Assembly (NCBI RefSeq): GCF_035581345.1
Contig: NZ_CP141608.1
Coordinates: forward strand, 4,556,501-4,620,500
Direction: 5' to 3'
Length of the DNA stretch: 64,000 nucleotides
Source: Pseudomonas sp. JQ170C
Lineage (GTDB): Bacteria > Pseudomonadota > Gammaproteobacteria > Pseudomonadales > Pseudomonadaceae
Positions 62,486 through 64,000 of the stretch are shown here, in pieces. Every line of letters starts with the position of its first letter. The stretch's first letter is position 1. The position numbers were made by a program, and so were the translations under genes. The notes under the pieces are model-generated. The model did not search any database and was not told the origin of the DNA. It saw only the letters and a program-made list of their open reading frames with translations.

Positions 62486-63559
62486 TCAAGCCTCCAGCTC
62501 AACCGACCTGGTGTCGAGTTGCGTCAGCGGAACCAACGGGCTCGCGTTCTCTAGCGCTATCATCTTGTCGAGCGCTCTTCGAAACCGTAGCGGTCCTGAG
62601 TCGGTGACCAGGTCGATGTTAGGCGTGTGTTTCTTCTCCATACCTCGTTGTACAGAGGTCAAGACAACCCGATCCTCGCTGAAAGCGAAACGCACGTCTT
62701 CATCAAACTGACGTGATACCTCTGCGTTGTCTTGATCGAAGTTGCGCATCTGAAACCAAAAGTACCGGGTGTTTGTCTCGTCGATCGGCGTCATGAAGTT
62801 GTAGGAACTCATCAGGAACACCTGATCATGCAGTGGCCCCTCATCGGAGCCCGTTCCCGCCGGCGTGAACAGCGACTTGATAATGGCGCAAGAAGGAAAG
62901 TGGACCTCGTAGTGCTGTTTGCGATCGCAACGACCGCTGAACTTCACGAACTTGGCATAAAAAGGCGCCACTTCGACATCGCGCATCCAGCGAGAAACCG
63001 TTACACCTACATCTGTGACAGAGGTATTCAGCGGCTCCTCCTCACAGGCAGAATTGCCAAACGAGGTCTGATGTACCCAAGCCACATGCGCGGGATCAAG
63101 TAGGTTGTCAGTCATATACAGGTAATTGCATTCGACGGTCATGTTGCCACCGCGATTGATGCCCCAGCCCGGATCACCCCACTCCTGCACCTGAAAGATC
63201 TTCCCCGGGTCGGCCAGCTCAGCATCCCCCATCCAGATCCAGATCAGCCCATAGCGCTCGGCGAGTGGATAACTACGTACTTTGGCACCTTGTGGAATAC
63301 GGTTGCTGCCTGGAGCACGGACACAGCTGCCAGAGCAATCGAAGGTAAGACCGTGATAACCGCATTCGATCTGGTCGCCTATTTTGCGTCCCATCGACAA
63401 CGGCAATTTGCGGTGCGGGCAAGCATCCTCAAGTGCGACGGGAGTGCCATCAAGCTTGCGATAGAGCACGATCTGCTCACCGAGGATTGTGATCGGGTAA
63501 AGGCTCATCGCCAGCTCAGTTTCTTCGACAACCACGTACCAGGCATTGCGCAAAAACAT
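62486..63559 (-). CDS. Rieske non-heme iron oxygenase (VanA/TsaM type)
   Basis: 357 aa alpha-only oxygenase. The Rieske motif is CPHR...CGYHG (Cys47, His49, Cys66, His69). The mononuclear iron site is DNLLDPAHVAWVH (Asp155 bridging, His158, His163), with the third ligand probably the Asp of the SEDR segment near residue 297. Members O- or N-demethylate or hydroxylate aromatic acids and amines (vanillate, toluenesulfonate, caffeine). The substrate cannot be identified. First gene of a seven-gene operon that also encodes its reductase and an importer. AAGAGG precedes the ATG. Confidence 0.93.
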   Translation of the reverse strand: MFLRNAWYVVVEETELAMSLYPITILGEQIVLYRKLDGTPVALEDACPHRKLPLSMGRKIGDQIECGYHGLTFDCSGSCVRAPGSNRIPQGAKVRSYPLAERYGLIWIWMGDAELADPGKIFQVQEWGDPGWGINRGGNMTVECNYLYMTDNLLDPAHVAWVHQTSFGNSACEEEPLNTSVTDVGVTVSRWMRDVEVAPFYAKFVKFSGRCDRKQHYEVHFPSCAIIKSLFTPAGTGSDEGPLHDQVFLMSSYNFMTPIDETNTRYFWFQMRNFDQDNAEVSRQFDEDVRFAFSEDRVVLTSVQRGMEKKHTPNIDLVTDSGPLRFRRALDKMIALENASPLVPLTQLDTRSVELEA

Positions 63560-63571
63560 TGTGGGATCCTC

Positions 63572-63582
63572 TTATTGTTGTT
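63572..63582 (-). promoter_or_regulatory. CA-rich motif overlapping the oxygenase ribosome site
   Basis: The minus strand reads AACAACAATAA immediately followed by GAGG, just before the oxygenase start. It fits AAnAAnAA, the Hfq/Crc target of Pseudomonas catabolite repression, at a position able to block translation. Confidence 0.55.
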
Positions 63583-63664
63583 CGCCGCTCTTGCAAAAAA
63601 GCGCTTCTGACACGTCCAGAATACGAGGATATTTTTATTTGAAAAGATGAGGAAAAACGTTATT

Positions 63665-63685
63665 TCATTTAGTTATTCTAAATGA
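63665..63685. promoter_or_regulatory. Perfect inverted repeat, probable LysR operator
   Basis: TCATTTAG-TTATT-CTAAATGA: perfect 8-bp arms with a 5-bp spacer, 32 bp upstream of the LysR start and about 105 bp upstream of the divergent oxygenase start. It contains several T-N11-A matches. Binding by the adjacent LysR is inferred. Confidence 0.6.
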
Positions 63686-63717
63686 TCTTAGAATCAAAAC
63701 AGATCGGAGAAAGCGTG

Positions 63718-64000
63718 ATGAACCATTTGCCCTCTCTGCGCGCATTGGAAATTTTTGAAGCGGTTGGCCGTTATGGCGGCATCACAGAGGCAGCCAGACG
63801 CCTGGGCATCACGCCGGGTGCTGTCAGCCAACAGATGAAGTTGCTCGAAGAGAGCCTGGGTCTGAGCTTGACCCTCAAGGTTGGCAAGCAAATCCACCTG
63901 ACTGCCGCCGGGCAGCGATATCACAAAAGCTGCACGACGGCCTTTGAAAGCTTGCGGATTGCACACACTGAGGTCGAGCGCTCTAAAAATCCTACGAATA
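63718..64000 (+). CDS. LysR-family regulator, N-terminal part (cut by window edge)
   Basis: ATG 63718 with GGAG about 8 nt upstream. The visible 94 residues hold the whole winged helix-turn-helix: LPSLRALEIFEAVGRYGGITEAARRLGITPGAVSQQMKLLEESLGLSLTLK, of GcvA type. The effector domain is beyond the window. It is divergent from the oxygenase operon, and its operator-like repeat lies between the two starts, so it probably controls this operon. Confidence 0.88.
   Translation, partial: MNHLPSLRALEIFEAVGRYGGITEAARRLGITPGAVSQQMKLLEESLGLSLTLKVGKQIHLTAAGQRYHKSCTTAFESLRIAHTEVERSKNPTN

Overview
The window is chromosomal DNA of a Pseudomonas, most likely from the P. putida / P. fluorescens lineage. The support is gene content and order (gacS next to ldhA, oprH-phoP-phoQ-dctA, nrdAB next to an RstAB-like pair, a pcpS-type phosphopantetheinyl transferase, the relA-mazG-rlmD-cysM block), high GC with dense overlapping genes, and many copies of one REP element with the core GTAGGAGCGGGCTTGCCCCGCGA. 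No rRNA, tRNA, CRISPR array, transposase or phage gene was seen.

Layout. 1-7.4 kb: a cut-off Sel1-like gene, a 950-bp non-coding stretch with a DnaA-box-like cluster, two unknown proteins, a FadL porin, a LysR/DUF2798 divergent pair, a periplasmic glutathione-peroxidase-like protein, and a MarR regulator with an MFS exporter and a 40-residue coupled membrane peptide. 7.4-16.6 kb: a tightly overlapping ten-gene cobalamin operon (cobO-cobB-bluB-cbiB-cobD-cobQ-cobU-cobT-cobC-cobS) behind a cobalamin riboswitch. 16.7-25.7 kb: a PQQ-dehydrogenase-like lipoprotein, two tandem NlpC/P60 lipoproteins, hda, an AI-2E-family permease, a DUF2066 protein, and purM-purN with a DUF3108 protein. 25.7-34 kb: DUF2058, mazG, relA, rlmD, cysM and a PirRS-like two-component pair whose kinase now ends inside a REP element. 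34-44 kb: gacS, ldhA, small lipoproteins, arsC-wrbA-DUF2069, a Tag-like glycosylase, ttcA, a Yip1-family protein and a SprT-like protein. 44-52 kb: dctA behind a sigma-54 promoter, phoQ-phoP-oprH with four phased PhoP half-sites, pcpS, a FhuF-like reductase and RstBA. 52.1-57.3 kb: a long regulatory leader with NrdR and DnaA boxes, then nrdA and nrdB.

57.5-64 kb is accessory in character (lower GC, no housekeeping genes). Reading leftwards, one operon encodes a VanA/TsaM-type Rieske oxygenase, a chimeric flavin/ferredoxin reductase, a VOC protein, and a complete polar-amino-acid-type ABC importer. It is divergent from a LysR regulator cut by the window edge. A perfect inverted repeat lies in the shared promoter region. 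CA-rich motifs resembling Hfq/Crc targets lie in front of the oxygenase and of the binding protein. The binding protein keeps the carboxylate-binding Arg of its family but lacks the usual ammonium-binding Asp. Together these suggest an uptake-plus-oxidative-demethylation (or hydroxylation) pathway for an unidentified acid or N-modified compound. This is the best candidate for an undescribed system in the window.
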